In this document: one piece after another, positions 35,331 to 45,349 of the stretch
Numbering within the stretch: the stretch's first letter is position 1
Layout of the letters: each line of letters opens with the position of its first letter
NCBI RefSeq assembly: GCF_002735905.1
Contig: NZ_PEBD01000008.1
Location: 186,001-250,000 of the forward strand
DNA from: Williamsia muralis
Lineage (GTDB): Bacteria > Actinomycetota > Actinomycetes > Mycobacteriales > Mycobacteriaceae
DNA: 64,000 bases
Direction of reading: 5' to 3'
Notes under the pieces: generated by a model
Databases searched by the model: none
Told to the model about the DNA's origin: nothing
The model's input: only the letters and a program-made list of their open reading frames with translations
Translations under genes and position numbers: made by a program

Positions 35331-35594
35331 TTATCGAGAGGTGGAGGTGAAGGGCAGCAAGGCAACTTCGCGCGAGTTCTTCACCGCGATGGCCACGTCC
35401 CGCTGATGCTGGACGCAGTTACCGGTGACCCGACGCGAGCGGATCTTGCCACGGTCAGACAAGAAACGACGCAGGAGCGCGGTGTCCTTGTAGTCGATCA
35501 GCAGGTTCTTCTCTTTGCAGAAAGTGCAGGCCTTGGCCTTGACGATCTTTTCTGCGCCACGGACCTTCCGTCCGCCTTTAGCTTTTCCAGCCAT
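35331..35594 (-). CDS. rpsR: 30S ribosomal protein bS18
   Basis: 87 residues. [20 protein letters not shown], and [20 protein letters not shown] match bS18. The CTFC pair and the later Cys suggest a Zn-binding, C+ type paralogue. In actinobacteria C+ and C- forms are exchanged under zinc limitation. It lies 58 bases downstream of ssb in the same operon. bS18 pairs with bS6 on the platform of the small subunit. Confidence 0.96.
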   Translation of the reverse strand: MAGKAKGGRKVRGAEKIVKAKACTFCKEKNLLIDYKDTALLRRFLSDRGKIRSRRVTGNCVQHQRDVAIAVKNSREVALLPFTSTSR

Positions 35595-35652
35595 GTGTTG
35601 TCACTCCAAAAGTGTTGAGGTGCACAGCTACCTGTGCAGACTCAGATGTTCG

Positions 35653-36183
35653 TCAGAACGGTGGTTCGTCGTCCCCGCCACCGAACGAGCCGCTGGCAGG
35701 CGCGCTGCCCCACGGATCGTCGTTCTGTGCGGCCGCACCCGAGTTCGCAGCAGCGCCGCGGTTTCCACCGCCGCTTCCGCCGGAACCGAAGTTGCCGCCG
35801 CCTCCGCCACCGCCGCCGCGCGAGGCCCGATTGACCTTTGCGGTGGCGTAGCGGAGCGAGGGACCGATCTCGTCGACCTCGAGCTCCACCACGGTGCGCT
35901 TCTCACCCTCGCGGGTTTCGTACGACCGCTGCTTGAGCCGGCCGGACACGATCACACGTGAACCCTTGGTGAGAGATTCGGCAACATTCTCGGCGGCATC
36001 GCGCCAGATGTTGCACCGCATGAACAGCGCTTCGCCGTCTTTCCATTCGTTGGACTGCCGATCGAACGTACGTGGCGTGGATGCCACGGTGAAGTTCGCG
36101 ACGGCTGCACCGGACGGCGTGAACCGGAGTTCCGGATCTGCCGTCAGGTTTCCGACAACGGTGATGACGGTATCGCCTGCCAT
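35653..36183 (-). CDS. ssb: single-stranded DNA-binding protein
   Basis: 176 residues. The OB fold starts at residue 5 ([20 protein letters not shown]) and includes [20 protein letters not shown]. The Gly/Asn/Ala-rich linker (about 120-165) ends in the acidic tip GGGDDEPPF, the docking site for partner repair and replication proteins. It binds exposed DNA strands at forks and repair sites. Its place between rpsF and rpsR is conserved among actinobacteria. Confidence 0.97.
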   Translation of the reverse strand: MAGDTVITVVGNLTADPELRFTPSGAAVANFTVASTPRTFDRQSNEWKDGEALFMRCNIWRDAAENVAESLTKGSRVIVSGRLKQRSYETREGEKRTVVELEVDEIGPSLRYATAKVNRASRGGGGGGGGNFGSGGSGGGNRGAAANSGAAAQNDDPWGSAPASGSFGGGDDEPPF

Positions 36184-36309
36184 GTGTATCTCCCGAGTTC
36201 AGTTGCGGTTGCGCAGTGGTGTGGGTCGATGTGCACCGAGCCTAGAGCTCGGCACCGACACGCATTGGACGTTCGAGCGAGCCCGATCGGACCACTCGAA
36301 CGTCACGAG

Positions 36310-36666
36310 CTACTTGGCCGGCTTGGCCGCAGCCTTGGCAGCGTGCTTCGCAGCAACCTTGGCGCGACGTACCTTGGCACGCTCGTCCACGCGCATCACC
36401 TTGGTGCGCAGCACGGACTCGTTCAGCTTCAGCTGGCGATCGAGCTCGGTGACCGTCTTGGGCTCGGCATTGAGATCGACGACTGCATAGATCCCCTCAG
36501 TGTGCTTGAGGATTTCGTAGGCAAGACGGCGCTTGCCCCAGACATCGACGCCCGCAACATTTCCGCCATCCTGGCGAATCACATTGAGGAAAGTATCCAA
36601 CGATGGAGCTACAGTTCGCTCATCCAGGTTGGGGTCAAGAATGACCATCAATTCGTAGTGACGCAT
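36310..36666 (-). CDS. rpsF: 30S ribosomal protein bS6
   Basis: 118 residues. [29 protein letters not shown] and [14 protein letters not shown] are bS6 signatures. The last 20 or so residues form an Ala/Lys-rich extension ([17 protein letters not shown]) beyond the usual 95-100 residues. GGAGGTGATGAG precedes the ATG. First gene of the operon, with 126 bases before ssb. Confidence 0.96.
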   Translation of the reverse strand: MRHYELMVILDPNLDERTVAPSLDTFLNVIRQDGGNVAGVDVWGKRRLAYEILKHTEGIYAVVDLNAEPKTVTELDRQLKLNESVLRTKVMRVDERAKVRRAKVAAKHAAKAAAKPAK

Positions 36667-36673
36667 AAGACCT

Positions 36674-36715
36674 CATCACCTCCTATGGACTAGGTCGGCC
36701 ACGGACGATCCGTGG
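36674..36715 (-). promoter_or_regulatory. rpsF leader hairpin, possible S6:S18 autoregulatory RNA
   Basis: In the transcript, CCACGG pairs with CCGTGG (36710-36715 and 36699-36704). CCGACCUAG follows, then the AGGAGGUGAUGAG ribosome site. A stem flanked by CCG just before rpsF is the main feature of the S6:S18-binding leader known in many bacteria. The match is by eye only. Confidence 0.35.
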
Positions 36716-36851
36716 CAGGAGGGTCGCCTGCGTCGGCAACCGGTCCAGGCTACCCCAACAGTGCTTGACCAGCGAAATCCTGGCCTCCACGCCACAGCCA
36801 CCTCCAGACCGGGCGGGCCGAGGCGTATCGACACCCCCTACCCTGTAGGCC

Positions 36852-38342
36852 ATGCCTTCGCCGTCCCCCACCTCCACCTGGGAAATGACGACGACACCGC
36901 GACCGGGCTGGCGGGCGCGTATCAGCGCCGGCCGCGGCGAGCTCCTGCTCATCCTGACCCTCGCGCTGTTGATCAGTTCACTGTTCATGTGGCTCGGCTA
37001 CCTCGGCAAGGCCACCTGCGGCGGCCCCCCGTTCGACGAGTCCGGCCGCAGTGCGCTCTGGCCGGTCGGTTCGAGCGAGATCATCATGCCCTGTTATTCC
37101 GACCTGCAGTTCCTGTGGATCGGCCGCGACATCAACAACCACGTGTTCCCCTACATCCACGGGGGCATCACCGACAACGGGGTGCTCTTCGGAGGCGTGG
37201 TCGAGTACCCGGTGCTGTCGGGACTGCTCATGTACTTCGGCGCCAGCGGCGCCCACACCGACACCGAGTTCCTGACCCAGTCCGCGATCCTGCTCGTACC
37301 CTTCGGGATCCTGATCGTCATCCTGCTCGCCCTGCTGGCCCGCTGGTACGTGATGCTCTGGGCAGCCACTCCGCCGCTGATCCTCTACGCGTTCCACAAT
37401 TGGGAGCTGCCGGTGGTCGCGACGTCGGTGGGCGCCATCGCGGTGATGATCCTCGGCGCACGGATCAATCCGCGGACAGGCCGGCCGTGGTTGTCGTTGC
37501 GGACCAGCGCGCTCTGGGCGTCGTTCATCCTCTCGATCGGCTTCTGTCTCAAGATCTATCCCGGCTTGTTCGTGCTGCCGCTGGCCATCTTTGTGCTGAC
37601 CCGCGCCATGGTGCCCGACTCCGACGCGAGTGGGTCCACGTCGCTGCGCACCCGGCTGACCCGCCGGTCCCTGGATTGGACCGGAGCCGCCGGCGTCGTC
37701 GCGGTCGCGGTCGTCACGGTGATCGCCGTGCAATTGCCGTTCATGATCGCCGGGTTCAAGGGCTGGCAGGCTTCGCTGTCGTTCCAGGGCAAACGCAAGG
37801 CCGACGTCGACACCAACACCATCTGGTACTGGGGACTGCGGCATGTCACCGGCGACGGGCCGAGTGATGCGAACAGCGTCTACAACTCGATTGTTGGGGT
37901 CGCCTCACCTCTGCTGATCATCGTCTCGCTGGGCGTGGCGGTGTGGCTGGGGCTCAGACATTGGCAGCGCGGCAACGTCTTTCCGTGGATCGGCGTGAGC
38001 GCGGCGATGCTGGCCGGGTTCATGCTGTTCCACAAGGTCCATTCGCCGCAGTACACGCTGTGGATACTTCCGTTCTTCGTGCTGCTCAAGGTCGACTGGC
38101 GCCTGGTCACGCTGTACCTCGTCGGCGATCTGGCGCTCGACCTCACCATCTTCCGCATGTTCGGCATCCTCACCCGCGGTGACGAGATGGAGTGGTGGGT
38201 GATGGGTGGTGTCCAACTGGGCGTGTGGTCGCACGCGCTGTGCCTGGCGGTCTTGATCTACCACTTCGTCGGTCGGCCCCTGCGGGTGCCACCGGAAAAG
38301 GTCTCGCCCACGGCCTCCACGGCCGCTACCGTACCGGCATGA
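36852..38342 (+). CDS. GT87/DUF2029-type polyprenol-dependent mannosyltransferase
   Basis: 496 residues with about ten to twelve membrane helices. The short cytosolic N-terminus is followed by a first helix and a long outer loop holding the acidic sequence DLQFLWIGRDI. KIYPGLFVLPL and HSPQYTLWILP are the GT-C (GT87) family signatures shared with PimE and related arabinofuranosyl- and mannosyltransferases, which build cell-wall glycolipids from polyprenyl-phosphate sugars. It is convergent with a second GT87 gene at 38958-40634. The following GNAT gene overlaps its stop by four bases. Confidence 0.8.
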   Translation: MPSPSPTSTWEMTTTPRPGWRARISAGRGELLLILTLALLISSLFMWLGYLGKATCGGPPFDESGRSALWPVGSSEIIMPCYSDLQFLWIGRDINNHVFPYIHGGITDNGVLFGGVVEYPVLSGLLMYFGASGAHTDTEFLTQSAILLVPFGILIVILLALLARWYVMLWAATPPLILYAFHNWELPVVATSVGAIAVMILGARINPRTGRPWLSLRTSALWASFILSIGFCLKIYPGLFVLPLAIFVLTRAMVPDSDASGSTSLRTRLTRRSLDWTGAAGVVAVAVVTVIAVQLPFMIAGFKGWQASLSFQGKRKADVDTNTIWYWGLRHVTGDGPSDANSVYNSIVGVASPLLIIVSLGVAVWLGLRHWQRGNVFPWIGVSAAMLAGFMLFHKVHSPQYTLWILPFFVLLKVDWRLVTLYLVGDLALDLTIFRMFGILTRGDEMEWWVMGGVQLGVWSHALCLAVLIYHFVGRPLRVPPEKVSPTASTAATVPA

Positions 38343-38914
38343 CCTGGTACACCGCCCCTACGCTCTCCGGCGCCCGAATCCTGCTGCGCGAGTTGGTACC
38401 CGACGACGCGCCCGCCCTCGCTGCCGCAGTGGACAACCCTGAGGCATTCCGATGGACGACGGTGCCCGGCGACGTCACCGCCGCCGAGCGTTACATCCAG
38501 ACCGCCCTCGACACCCCCGACCGTGTGGCCTTCGCGGTGGTCGAACAAGCCAGTGGTCGCGTGGTCGGCTCCACGAGCTACTACGACATCACTCCCGACT
38601 ATCGCGCGCTGGCCATCGGCCACACCTGGTACTCCGCAGCCGTACACGGCACCGCGGTGAATCCGGAGGCCAAGCTGCTGCTGCTGCGCCGCGCCTTCGA
38701 AGACCTGTCAGCCGTCAGAGTGGTGTGGCACACCGATGAACGCAACGCCCAATCGCGGGCCGGCATCGCCAAACTCGGCGCCACGTTCGAAGGTCTGCTG
38801 CGCAAGCACCGTCCACTCCCCGATGGATCATGGCGCACCACAGCGCAATTCGCGATGACAGACGACGACTGGCCCGCCGCGAGAGAGACCCTCGCCAAGA
38901 GGCTGGAACGATAG
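38339..38914 (+). CDS. GNAT-family N-acetyltransferase (RimJ/RimL-like)
   Basis: 191 residues from ATG at 38339, overlapping the GT87 stop (ATGA). LSGARILLRELVPDDAPALAAA begins a RimJ/RimL-like acyltransferase. VVGSTSYYDI, TWYSAAVHGTAVNPEAKLLLL and NAQSRAGIAKLGATFEG cover the acetyl-CoA site and C-terminal motif. The substrate could be a ribosomal protein, a peptide or a small amine. Coupling to the glycosyltransferase is by translation only and does not show a shared pathway. Confidence 0.82.
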   Translation: MTWYTAPTLSGARILLRELVPDDAPALAAAVDNPEAFRWTTVPGDVTAAERYIQTALDTPDRVAFAVVEQASGRVVGSTSYYDITPDYRALAIGHTWYSAAVHGTAVNPEAKLLLLRRAFEDLSAVRVVWHTDERNAQSRAGIAKLGATFEGLLRKHRPLPDGSWRTTAQFAMTDDDWPAARETLAKRLER

Positions 38915-38957
38915 CCCGGCCTGAGGGGCCACCTCAGCGCCGTTCAGGTACGGCAGG

Positions 38958-40634
38958 TCACGTGCGCGAGGAGACCGCCATCGAGTCGGAGGTCGGATCG
39001 TCCGGCGCCGGACGGGTTCTCACCTTGATCCGCCTCGGCCACGGCAACCGGTCGGGAGCCCTGTCGAGCACCCCACCCCCGGGGTCGTCCACGGCCAGGC
39101 TCTGCCACCCGGTGCCACGACGCACCAGATCGTCGGTCGGGTGATAGATCTGCCAGATCACCAACGCGCACAGCGCCAGAACCGCGAAGTCCCGGACCAC
39201 AACTGCGGACAGGAACCACTGCTCGGGCAAGCCGTCATCCGTCTCCTGGAACAGGTACCACATCATGCGCGGCACCCAGACGAGAGCGTCGATCAGCATC
39301 CACGTCAACAGGATTCGCGTGTGCGGCAGGGCCAGAACCGCGAGAGGCACCAGCCACAGCGAGTACTGCGGACTCCACACCTTGTTGACCAACAGGAACC
39401 CGGCGACGGTCAGAAAGGCCAACTGGGCCAACCGCGGCCGAAGCGGTGCGTGGAAGCCGATGAACGCGATGCCGATACAGACCACCACGAACAACGCCAT
39501 GCTCACCGCGTTCAGCAGAGACGGCGGCTGCCCGGGTTGGTTGCCCCACTGGTAGTCGGTGACAGCCGACACCACGTTGTAGATCGTGTCGGGATCGGTC
39601 CCCCGAGAAGAGTTGTGGCGGAAGAACTCGGTCCAGCCGCGAAAGTGCAGGACCATGATCGGCAGGTTGATGATCAACCAGGTCGCGGCGGTCATCAATG
39701 CGGTGACGGCGAAGTCGCGGACCTTGCCCGCACGAAGACACAGCACCAGCAACGGGATCAACAACAATCCGGGGTAGAGCTTGGCCGCGATGCCGACTCC
39801 GAGGAACACCCCGGTCATCCACGGGTTTCGTCGGGCCCACGCCAACATCGCCAAGGCGAGCGCTGCAGTGGCGATGGCATCGAAGTTGGTGAAGATGTGG
39901 ACCACGACCAGAGGAGAGAGCGCTGCGAGCGTCACGGCCCACACCCTGCGCCCCGCGGTGAGCGCGGTGGCCCAGATGGTCACCAGCCAGCACAATGCCA
40001 GTCCCAGCGCGACGAGATTGAAGAAGACCACCACGTCCAGGGCGCTGGGCAACCCCCAATCGTCGTGTGCCCATTGCCAGGCCTCTGTGGCCTGAGCCGC
40101 GGCGTACATGAACATCCCGGTCAGTACCGGGTACTCCATGAACCGCTGCTTCTGCCCTCCGGCGCCGTTGTCCTCGTACCAGAACGTCTTGTACGGGAGC
40201 GCGCCTTCGTTGAGTCTCTCGGCACTGTAGAGCGGGATGGTGTCGGCGTAACACATCGCCGTGTACTGGCGGTGATCCGACCAATCGAGTGTCTGTTCGC
40301 CGGTCGCCTTGTCCGGGGCCTGTTGCAGGCACCCGGCTTTCGCGTACCAGCCCAACGCCATGAACACGAGGGCGATAAGGAGCATCACCCGGATCGGCGT
40401 CCAGCCGGGACTACGCCCGACCACCGCGTGCAGCCCGACCGGGCCACCGATCACCATGCTGCCCGGAGAAGCGATCGGATCGGTACGGCTCGGCAGGACG
40501 CGTGTGGTCGCCTCCCGACGATCGGTCGCCGGCAACGCAGGCGACTCGAATACGTTCAGGTGTTCCGTCGCTGCCGAACCGTCATCGTCGCGCACGTCGT
40601 GCGACGTCGGTTCGGTCGCTTCCCCGTCGGTCAT
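38958..40634 (-). CDS. GT87/DUF2029 membrane glycosyltransferase (Rv0051-like)
   Basis: 558 residues from ATG at 40634; the frame is open further but would run into ponA1. An N-terminal Asp/Glu/Thr-rich cytosolic segment (about 80 residues) precedes ten or more membrane helices. KLYPGLLLIPLLVL and WSPQYSLWLVPLAVL are GT87 signatures, and FNLVALGL and NFDAIATAALAL lie in helices. It follows ponA1 by 13 bases and corresponds in position to Rv0051 of M. tuberculosis. The likely role is sugar transfer in cell-envelope assembly; the donor is unproven. Confidence 0.82.
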   Translation of the reverse strand: MTDGEATEPTSHDVRDDDGSAATEHLNVFESPALPATDRREATTRVLPSRTDPIASPGSMVIGGPVGLHAVVGRSPGWTPIRVMLLIALVFMALGWYAKAGCLQQAPDKATGEQTLDWSDHRQYTAMCYADTIPLYSAERLNEGALPYKTFWYEDNGAGGQKQRFMEYPVLTGMFMYAAAQATEAWQWAHDDWGLPSALDVVVFFNLVALGLALCWLVTIWATALTAGRRVWAVTLAALSPLVVVHIFTNFDAIATAALALAMLAWARRNPWMTGVFLGVGIAAKLYPGLLLIPLLVLCLRAGKVRDFAVTALMTAATWLIINLPIMVLHFRGWTEFFRHNSSRGTDPDTIYNVVSAVTDYQWGNQPGQPPSLLNAVSMALFVVVCIGIAFIGFHAPLRPRLAQLAFLTVAGFLLVNKVWSPQYSLWLVPLAVLALPHTRILLTWMLIDALVWVPRMMWYLFQETDDGLPEQWFLSAVVVRDFAVLALCALVIWQIYHPTDDLVRRGTGWQSLAVDDPGGGVLDRAPDRLPWPRRIKVRTRPAPDDPTSDSMAVSSRT

Positions 40635-40647
40635 GACCCCCGCTCGC

Positions 40648-42864
40648 TCAGCGGGTACCTGTGGACGGTCCACCCTCTTCGGGCGGGAGTACCGGCTCTG
40701 TCTCCGTCTCGGTGTCAGGGTCGGGGCCGCCACCCGGAAGTGGGATCACCACGCCGGGGCCAATCGTCACGCCCGGCCGAGTGGTGGTGGTCGGCGGTGT
40801 GGTGGTGGTCGGCACGGTGCGCGTGGGGGTGTAGGTCTGCGGCGGCGGCTCATAGGGAACGCCTGCGACTCCACCGATCTCACCCGGCTCCGGGAACTCC
40901 TCGATCGGCCGGCCGTCGAGAGCCCGGTTCATCGCTGTTCGCCAGATCTGCGCCGGCAGGCCTGACCCGTAGATCGTTGCGCCGGTGTAGTTCTTGAGCG
41001 CCGTGCCCTTGTCGGTACCAACCCACACTGCCGTCGACAGCTGCGGCGTGTACCCCACCATCCAGGCGTCCTTGTTCAGCCCGGTGTCGCCGAGCTGGGT
41101 GGTGCCTGTCTTGGCGGCGGACGGCCGCTCGCCCCCGTCGAGAGCGTTGCCGTTGGAATACGAGGCGATCGGTTCCAGTGCAGCCGTGGTGTTGTCGGCC
41201 ACCTCGGCCGGCAGCCGGCGTTCACCCGCATTGTCGGTGCGCTCGTAGAGCACCTGACCCTGCGAGTTCTCGACCTTCTGGACGAAGTGCGGGGCGTGGT
41301 ACATGCCCGACGCCGCGAGCGTGGCGTACGACGACGCCATGTCGATGACGCGAGATGCGTACTGCCCGAGCACAACACCACCCTCGACTCCGCCGTCGGG
41401 GTTCTGCAGTGTCTTGGCACCGTCGGCCGCGACCTCGGGGATGCCCGCGCGGTGAGCCGCATCGGCGACCGCGGTGGGTCCACCGTTGAGGTCCATCATC
41501 AGGCGGTAGTAGACGGTGTTCAGCGACATCTTCATGGCCGTCGCGAGGTTGCACGACCCGCAGGATTCGCCGTCCGAGTTGGTGACGGTGAGGCCGCCGG
41601 GTCCCTCGAACGGCGCCGAGCTGTAGGTCTTCGACAGCGGGATGCCCTGCTCGAGTGCTGCCACCAGAGCGAACACCTTGAACGACGAGCCGGTCTGCAA
41701 ATTGGCCTGCGCATAGTCGAATCCGTTGCCGTCGTTGCCACCGAAGTAGCCGCGGACCGCGCCGGTCCGCGGGTCGATCGACACCACAGACGTTCGCAGC
41801 TCGGGCGGCTCACCCTCTCGGAGGTCGTTCGCCGCGGTGAAGTTCGCCCGCTGCACCTGGGGATCGATCGTGGTGGTGATGCGAAGACCGCCGGTCCGGA
41901 TCTCCTCTTCGGAGATGTTGAGTGTGCCGAGCTCGGCCAGTACCTGCTGCTTGATCAGTCCGTTGGGTCCGTCGCTCGCCGGGTCGCCGGCAACGGCCTG
42001 GGTATCGACCACCTTCGGGTACTCCTGCGCGTCGGCCTCTTCCCTGTTGATCGCGCCGATCGTGACCATGCCGTCGAGGACGTACTCCCAGCGCCCTTCG
42101 GCAGCCTGGAGGTTGGTTGCCGGGTCGTAGTAGGAGGGAGAACGGATCGACGACGCGAGCACAGCCGCCTCCGACAGGGTGATGTCGGCGAGGTTCTTGT
42201 TGAAGTACGCCTTGGCCGCTGCCGAGACACCGTATGCGCCGCGACCGAAGTAGATGGTGTTGAGGTACGCCGCGAGAATCTCTTCCTTGGTCCACTCGCT
42301 GGACATCTTGGTGGAGATCGCGAGTTCACGGAACTTGCGCTGGTAGCTGGCCTCGTCGCCGGTCAGCACGTTCTTCACGTACTGCTGGGTGATGGTCGAG
42401 CCGCCGCCCGCGTCCTCGCGACCGGTCACCTTGCCCCACGCGGCGCGGGAGTAACCGCGGATCGAGAAGCCCGAATTGCTCGCGAACTCGCGGTCCTCGG
42501 CTGCGATCACGGCCTGCTGCAGCACCTGCGGGATCTCGGTGATCGGCACATCGGTTCGGTTGCCCTCCGGTGGCACGATTCGCGCGAGTTCGCCGCCCCG
42601 GGTGTCGACCACCGTGGCGATCTGACTCTGCTTGATGTCGCCGGGTGCGGGCACCTCGGCTCCGGCGTAGGTCACCAGGAACACTGCTGCCATCACCAGC
42701 GCGAAAGCGGGGAGCAGCGCACCACCGAGACCGACAATCCATGCGACTGCCTTCTGCCACCGTCGCTTCTTCTCGACCGGGTTGCTGCTGGAGGGAGCGC
42801 GGCCGCCGCCGCCGTGCTCCGAGGTCCAACCGGACCGATTGGGTCCGTCAGGGCCATTGCTCAC
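40648..42864 (-). CDS. ponA1: class A penicillin-binding protein PonA1
   Basis: 738 residues. A cytosolic tail, one membrane helix (about 40-68), a GT51 transglycosylase domain with Glu123 (AAEDREF) and GGGSTITQQ, and a transpeptidase domain with Ser393-x-x-Lys396 (TGSSFK), SLN and KTGTT. The C-terminal Pro/Thr-rich tail, about 60 residues, is typical of mycobacterial PonA1. It polymerises and crosslinks peptidoglycan. Its start overlaps the DUF5318 stop by four bases and its product precedes the GT87 gene, as in Rv0049-Rv0051. Confidence 0.95.
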   Translation of the reverse strand: MSNGPDGPNRSGWTSEHGGGGRAPSSSNPVEKKRRWQKAVAWIVGLGGALLPAFALVMAAVFLVTYAGAEVPAPGDIKQSQIATVVDTRGGELARIVPPEGNRTDVPITEIPQVLQQAVIAAEDREFASNSGFSIRGYSRAAWGKVTGREDAGGGSTITQQYVKNVLTGDEASYQRKFRELAISTKMSSEWTKEEILAAYLNTIYFGRGAYGVSAAAKAYFNKNLADITLSEAAVLASSIRSPSYYDPATNLQAAEGRWEYVLDGMVTIGAINREEADAQEYPKVVDTQAVAGDPASDGPNGLIKQQVLAELGTLNISEEEIRTGGLRITTTIDPQVQRANFTAANDLREGEPPELRTSVVSIDPRTGAVRGYFGGNDGNGFDYAQANLQTGSSFKVFALVAALEQGIPLSKTYSSAPFEGPGGLTVTNSDGESCGSCNLATAMKMSLNTVYYRLMMDLNGGPTAVADAAHRAGIPEVAADGAKTLQNPDGGVEGGVVLGQYASRVIDMASSYATLAASGMYHAPHFVQKVENSQGQVLYERTDNAGERRLPAEVADNTTAALEPIASYSNGNALDGGERPSAAKTGTTQLGDTGLNKDAWMVGYTPQLSTAVWVGTDKGTALKNYTGATIYGSGLPAQIWRTAMNRALDGRPIEEFPEPGEIGGVAGVPYEPPPQTYTPTRTVPTTTTPPTTTTRPGVTIGPGVVIPLPGGGPDPDTETETEPVLPPEEGGPSTGTR

Positions 42865-43373
42865 AAGTACTTCTCCATACCTTCAGTGCCGATCCCTTTT
42901 GAGCCCATTCCTTCTGGGCCACCGCCGGCACCCACCTCAGTGGCTGCATCGGCTGAACTGTTCGCCATTCGACCCCCTGCGACCCGCCGGGTCCGCCGTA
43001 CCCGTGGACGCGGAGGCAAGCCGGACACGTACGACTGGACCAGGTGGTTCCAGCTGCAGGTCCGGCACACCTCGACCACATGTACCGAGAACTCCTCCTG
43101 GCTCACGGCCAGGCGCAGGATCTCCTCGGTGGTGCGCGCCGACCCCGACACCTGCCCAAGCTTCTCGCCGAACACCCAGGACACGATGGTGACCTGTTCT
43201 TTCCGGCAGATCGGGCATCGCACCGAACTGGGACGGCCGTGAAACTTCGCCGCGCGCAGCAGATAGGGGCTGGCATCGCACACCTCGGCAACCCCGGTAC
43301 GTCCGGAGTAGACCTCGGCCAGCCGGGACTTGCGCTGTAACGCGTAGTCCACCACCTGTCGCTGCAATCGCAC
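42861..43373 (-). CDS. DUF5318 protein (Rv0049-like)
   Basis: 170 residues. CPICRKE near residue 53 and EVCRTCSWNHLV near 102 are two Cys pairs that may bind zinc. The start MRLQRQVVDYALQRKSRLAEV is conserved in DUF5318 proteins beside ponA1 in the Mycobacteriales. The Gly/Met-rich tail is variable. First gene of the ponA1 operon; the start lies 236 bases from the divergent PadR gene. Function unknown, but the conserved coupling suggests a role in peptidoglycan synthesis. Confidence 0.85.
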   Translation of the reverse strand: MRLQRQVVDYALQRKSRLAEVYSGRTGVAEVCDASPYLLRAAKFHGRPSSVRCPICRKEQVTIVSWVFGEKLGQVSGSARTTEEILRLAVSQEEFSVHVVEVCRTCSWNHLVQSYVSGLPPRPRVRRTRRVAGGRMANSSADAATEVGAGGGPEGMGSKGIGTEGMEKYL

Positions 43374-43553
43374 GAATCAAGAGTACGTGCCGCCGACTCG
43401 GAAGATTTGGCGGTTCGGCGCCGCCAAGACCGCGACAGGGCTCCGATCGTCGCTGCTGACAGCCCAATTTTCGCAGCACCGATCGTTCTCGACGCGTGCA
43501 TGCTGCGGATAAGCCCAGTTCAGGCGTAGTTTCCCTCCCGGTTATATCGGCCC

Positions 43554-43570
43554 GATACATATGTGTGTAG
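43554..43570. promoter_or_regulatory. possible PadR operator/promoter
   Basis: GATACATATGTGTGTAG contains a symmetric ACATATGT core, like the ATGT-ACAT sites bound by PadR proteins, and lies about 50 bases before the padR start. The remaining bases between the divergent DUF5318 and padR genes show nothing else. Confidence 0.35.
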
Positions 43571-43620
43571 CATCTGCGGTACAGGTTTCTGCAACACGTT
43601 GAACGGAGGTGCGATCGGAG

Positions 43621-44262
43621 ATGCTCGAACTCGCGGTACTCGGTTTGCTCCTCGAATCCCCGATGCATGGCTATGAGCTGCGTAAACGGCTCACCGGACT
43701 GCTCGGGGCGTTCCGCGCGTTTTCGTATGGATCGCTGTACCCGTCACTGCGCCGCATGCAGGCCGACGGTTTGATCGCTGAGGATTCGGGCCCTCCGGGA
43801 ACGCTCAAACGACGCGCTCGTCGCGTCTATGCGCTCACCCCGAAGGGACGCGAACGGTTCGCCGAACTGGTCGCCGACACCGGACCGCAGAACTACACCG
43901 ACGACGGCTTCGGAGTGCATCTCGCATTCTTCAGCCGGACTCCCGCGGAAGCTCGCATGCGCATCCTCGAGGGTCGTCGCCGGCAGGTGGAAGAGCGGCG
44001 CGAAGGTCTCCGAGAGGCCGTCGGACGTTCGAACCGCACAGTGGATCGCTACACCAAGCAACTCCATCAGCTGAGTCTCGAATCCAGCGAGCGTGAAGTT
44101 CGCTGGCTCAACGAACTCATCGCCGCCGAAAGTTCGGAATGGGCCGGGGATTCGACCAAGACGTCGAGGAATCCCGGGCCGTTGCCGACCGAGGCGGTTA
44201 CGACAGAACCCGAAACAACTTCGGTTACACCACACAAAGAAGGGGAACCCGACCATGGGTGA
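43621..44262 (+). CDS. PadR-family transcriptional regulator (Rv0047c-like)
   Basis: 213 residues from ATG at 43621 ([20 protein letters not shown], the normal PadR start); GGAGG lies 11 bases upstream, and an earlier GTG at 43609 overlaps that site. The winged helix is followed by a helical C-terminal domain for dimer formation ([14 protein letters not shown]). It overlaps ino1 by eight bases and so is probably co-expressed with and may control it, as in M. tuberculosis. Confidence 0.88.
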   Translation: MLELAVLGLLLESPMHGYELRKRLTGLLGAFRAFSYGSLYPSLRRMQADGLIAEDSGPPGTLKRRARRVYALTPKGRERFAELVADTGPQNYTDDGFGVHLAFFSRTPAEARMRILEGRRRQVEERREGLREAVGRSNRTVDRYTKQLHQLSLESSEREVRWLNELIAAESSEWAGDSTKTSRNPGPLPTEAVTTEPETTSVTPHKEGEPDHG

Positions 44263-45349
44263 CAACACAGTACGCGTGGCAATTGTTGGCGTGGGTAACT
44301 GCGCCTCATCCCTGGTCCAGGGCGTGCAGTACTACAAGGATGCCGACGAGAACGCTTCTGTTCCGGGCCTCATGCACGTGAAGTTCGGCGAGTACCACGT
44401 CCGCGACGTCGAGTTCGTCGCCGCATTCGACGTGGACGCCAAGAAGGTCGGCTTCGACCTCTCGGATGCCATCTTCTCCAGTGAGAACAACACCATCAAG
44501 ATCGCTGACGTGCCGCCCACCGGCGTCACCGTGCAGCGCGGCCACACCCTCGACGGACTCGGCAAGTACTACCGCGAGACCATCACCGAAGCCGACGGCG
44601 AGGGCGGCGATGTCGTCCAGGCCCTCAAAGACGCCAGGGTCGACGTGCTCGTGTCCTACCTGCCCGTCGGTTCCGAGCAGGCCGACAAGTTCTACGCACA
44701 GTGCGCCATCGACGCGAACGTCGCGTTTGTCAACGCCCTGCCGGTCTTCATCGCCAGCGACCCCGTGTGGGCCAAGAAGTTCGAAGACGCCGGTGTGCCG
44801 ATCGTGGGCGACGACATCAAGAGCCAGGTCGGTGCCACCATCACCCACCGCGTGATGGCGAAGCTGTTCGAGGACCGCGGTGTCACGCTGGACCGCACGT
44901 ACCAGCTGAACGTCGGCGGCAACATGGACTTCAAGAACATGCTCGAGCGTGAGCGTCTCGAGTCCAAGAAGGTCTCGAAGACCCAGGCCGTCACCTCGAA
45001 CCTCACCGGTTCGCTGGCAGGCAAGATCGACGACAAGAACGTTCACATCGGACCGTCGGACCACGTTGCGTGGCTGGACGACCGCAAGTGGGCCTATGTC
45101 CGCCTCGAAGGTCGCGCCTTCGGCGACGTGCCGCTGAGCCTCGAGTACAAGCTCGAGGTCTGGGATTCCCCCAACTCGGCCGGCATCATCATCGACGCCG
45201 TTCGTGCGGCGAAGATCGCCAAGGACCGCGGCATCGGAGGACCCATCCTCCCGGCCTCGGCCTACCTCATGAAGAGCCCGCCCGAGCAGCTCGCCGACGA
45301 CGTCGCGCGCAAGCAGCTCGAAGCCTTCATCATCGGGGCCGATTCCTGA
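44255..45349 (+). CDS. ino1: inositol-3-phosphate synthase
   Basis: 364 residues from ATG at 44255. [19 protein letters not shown] is the NAD-binding start, and [24 protein letters not shown] and KSKTQAV-like ([12 protein letters not shown]) segments match the actinobacterial Ino1 family. It converts glucose 6-phosphate to inositol 3-phosphate for phosphatidylinositol, PIMs, lipoarabinomannan and mycothiol. It is co-transcribed with padR. An 18-base duplicate of its 3' end lies just downstream. Confidence 0.96.
   Translation: MGDNTVRVAIVGVGNCASSLVQGVQYYKDADENASVPGLMHVKFGEYHVRDVEFVAAFDVDAKKVGFDLSDAIFSSENNTIKIADVPPTGVTVQRGHTLDGLGKYYRETITEADGEGGDVVQALKDARVDVLVSYLPVGSEQADKFYAQCAIDANVAFVNALPVFIASDPVWAKKFEDAGVPIVGDDIKSQVGATITHRVMAKLFEDRGVTLDRTYQLNVGGNMDFKNMLERERLESKKVSKTQAVTSNLTGSLAGKIDDKNVHIGPSDHVAWLDDRKWAYVRLEGRAFGDVPLSLEYKLEVWDSPNSAGIIIDAVRAAKIAKDRGIGGPILPASAYLMKSPPEQLADDVARKQLEAFIIGADS

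Noticed and set aside
39141-40997. 618-residue plus frame opposite the GT87 gene and ponA1
   Set aside because: Antisense shadow with Arg/Gln/His-rich composition and no motifs.
41287-43242. 651-residue plus frame opposite ponA1
   Set aside because: Antisense to a certain penicillin-binding protein; composition is shadow-like.
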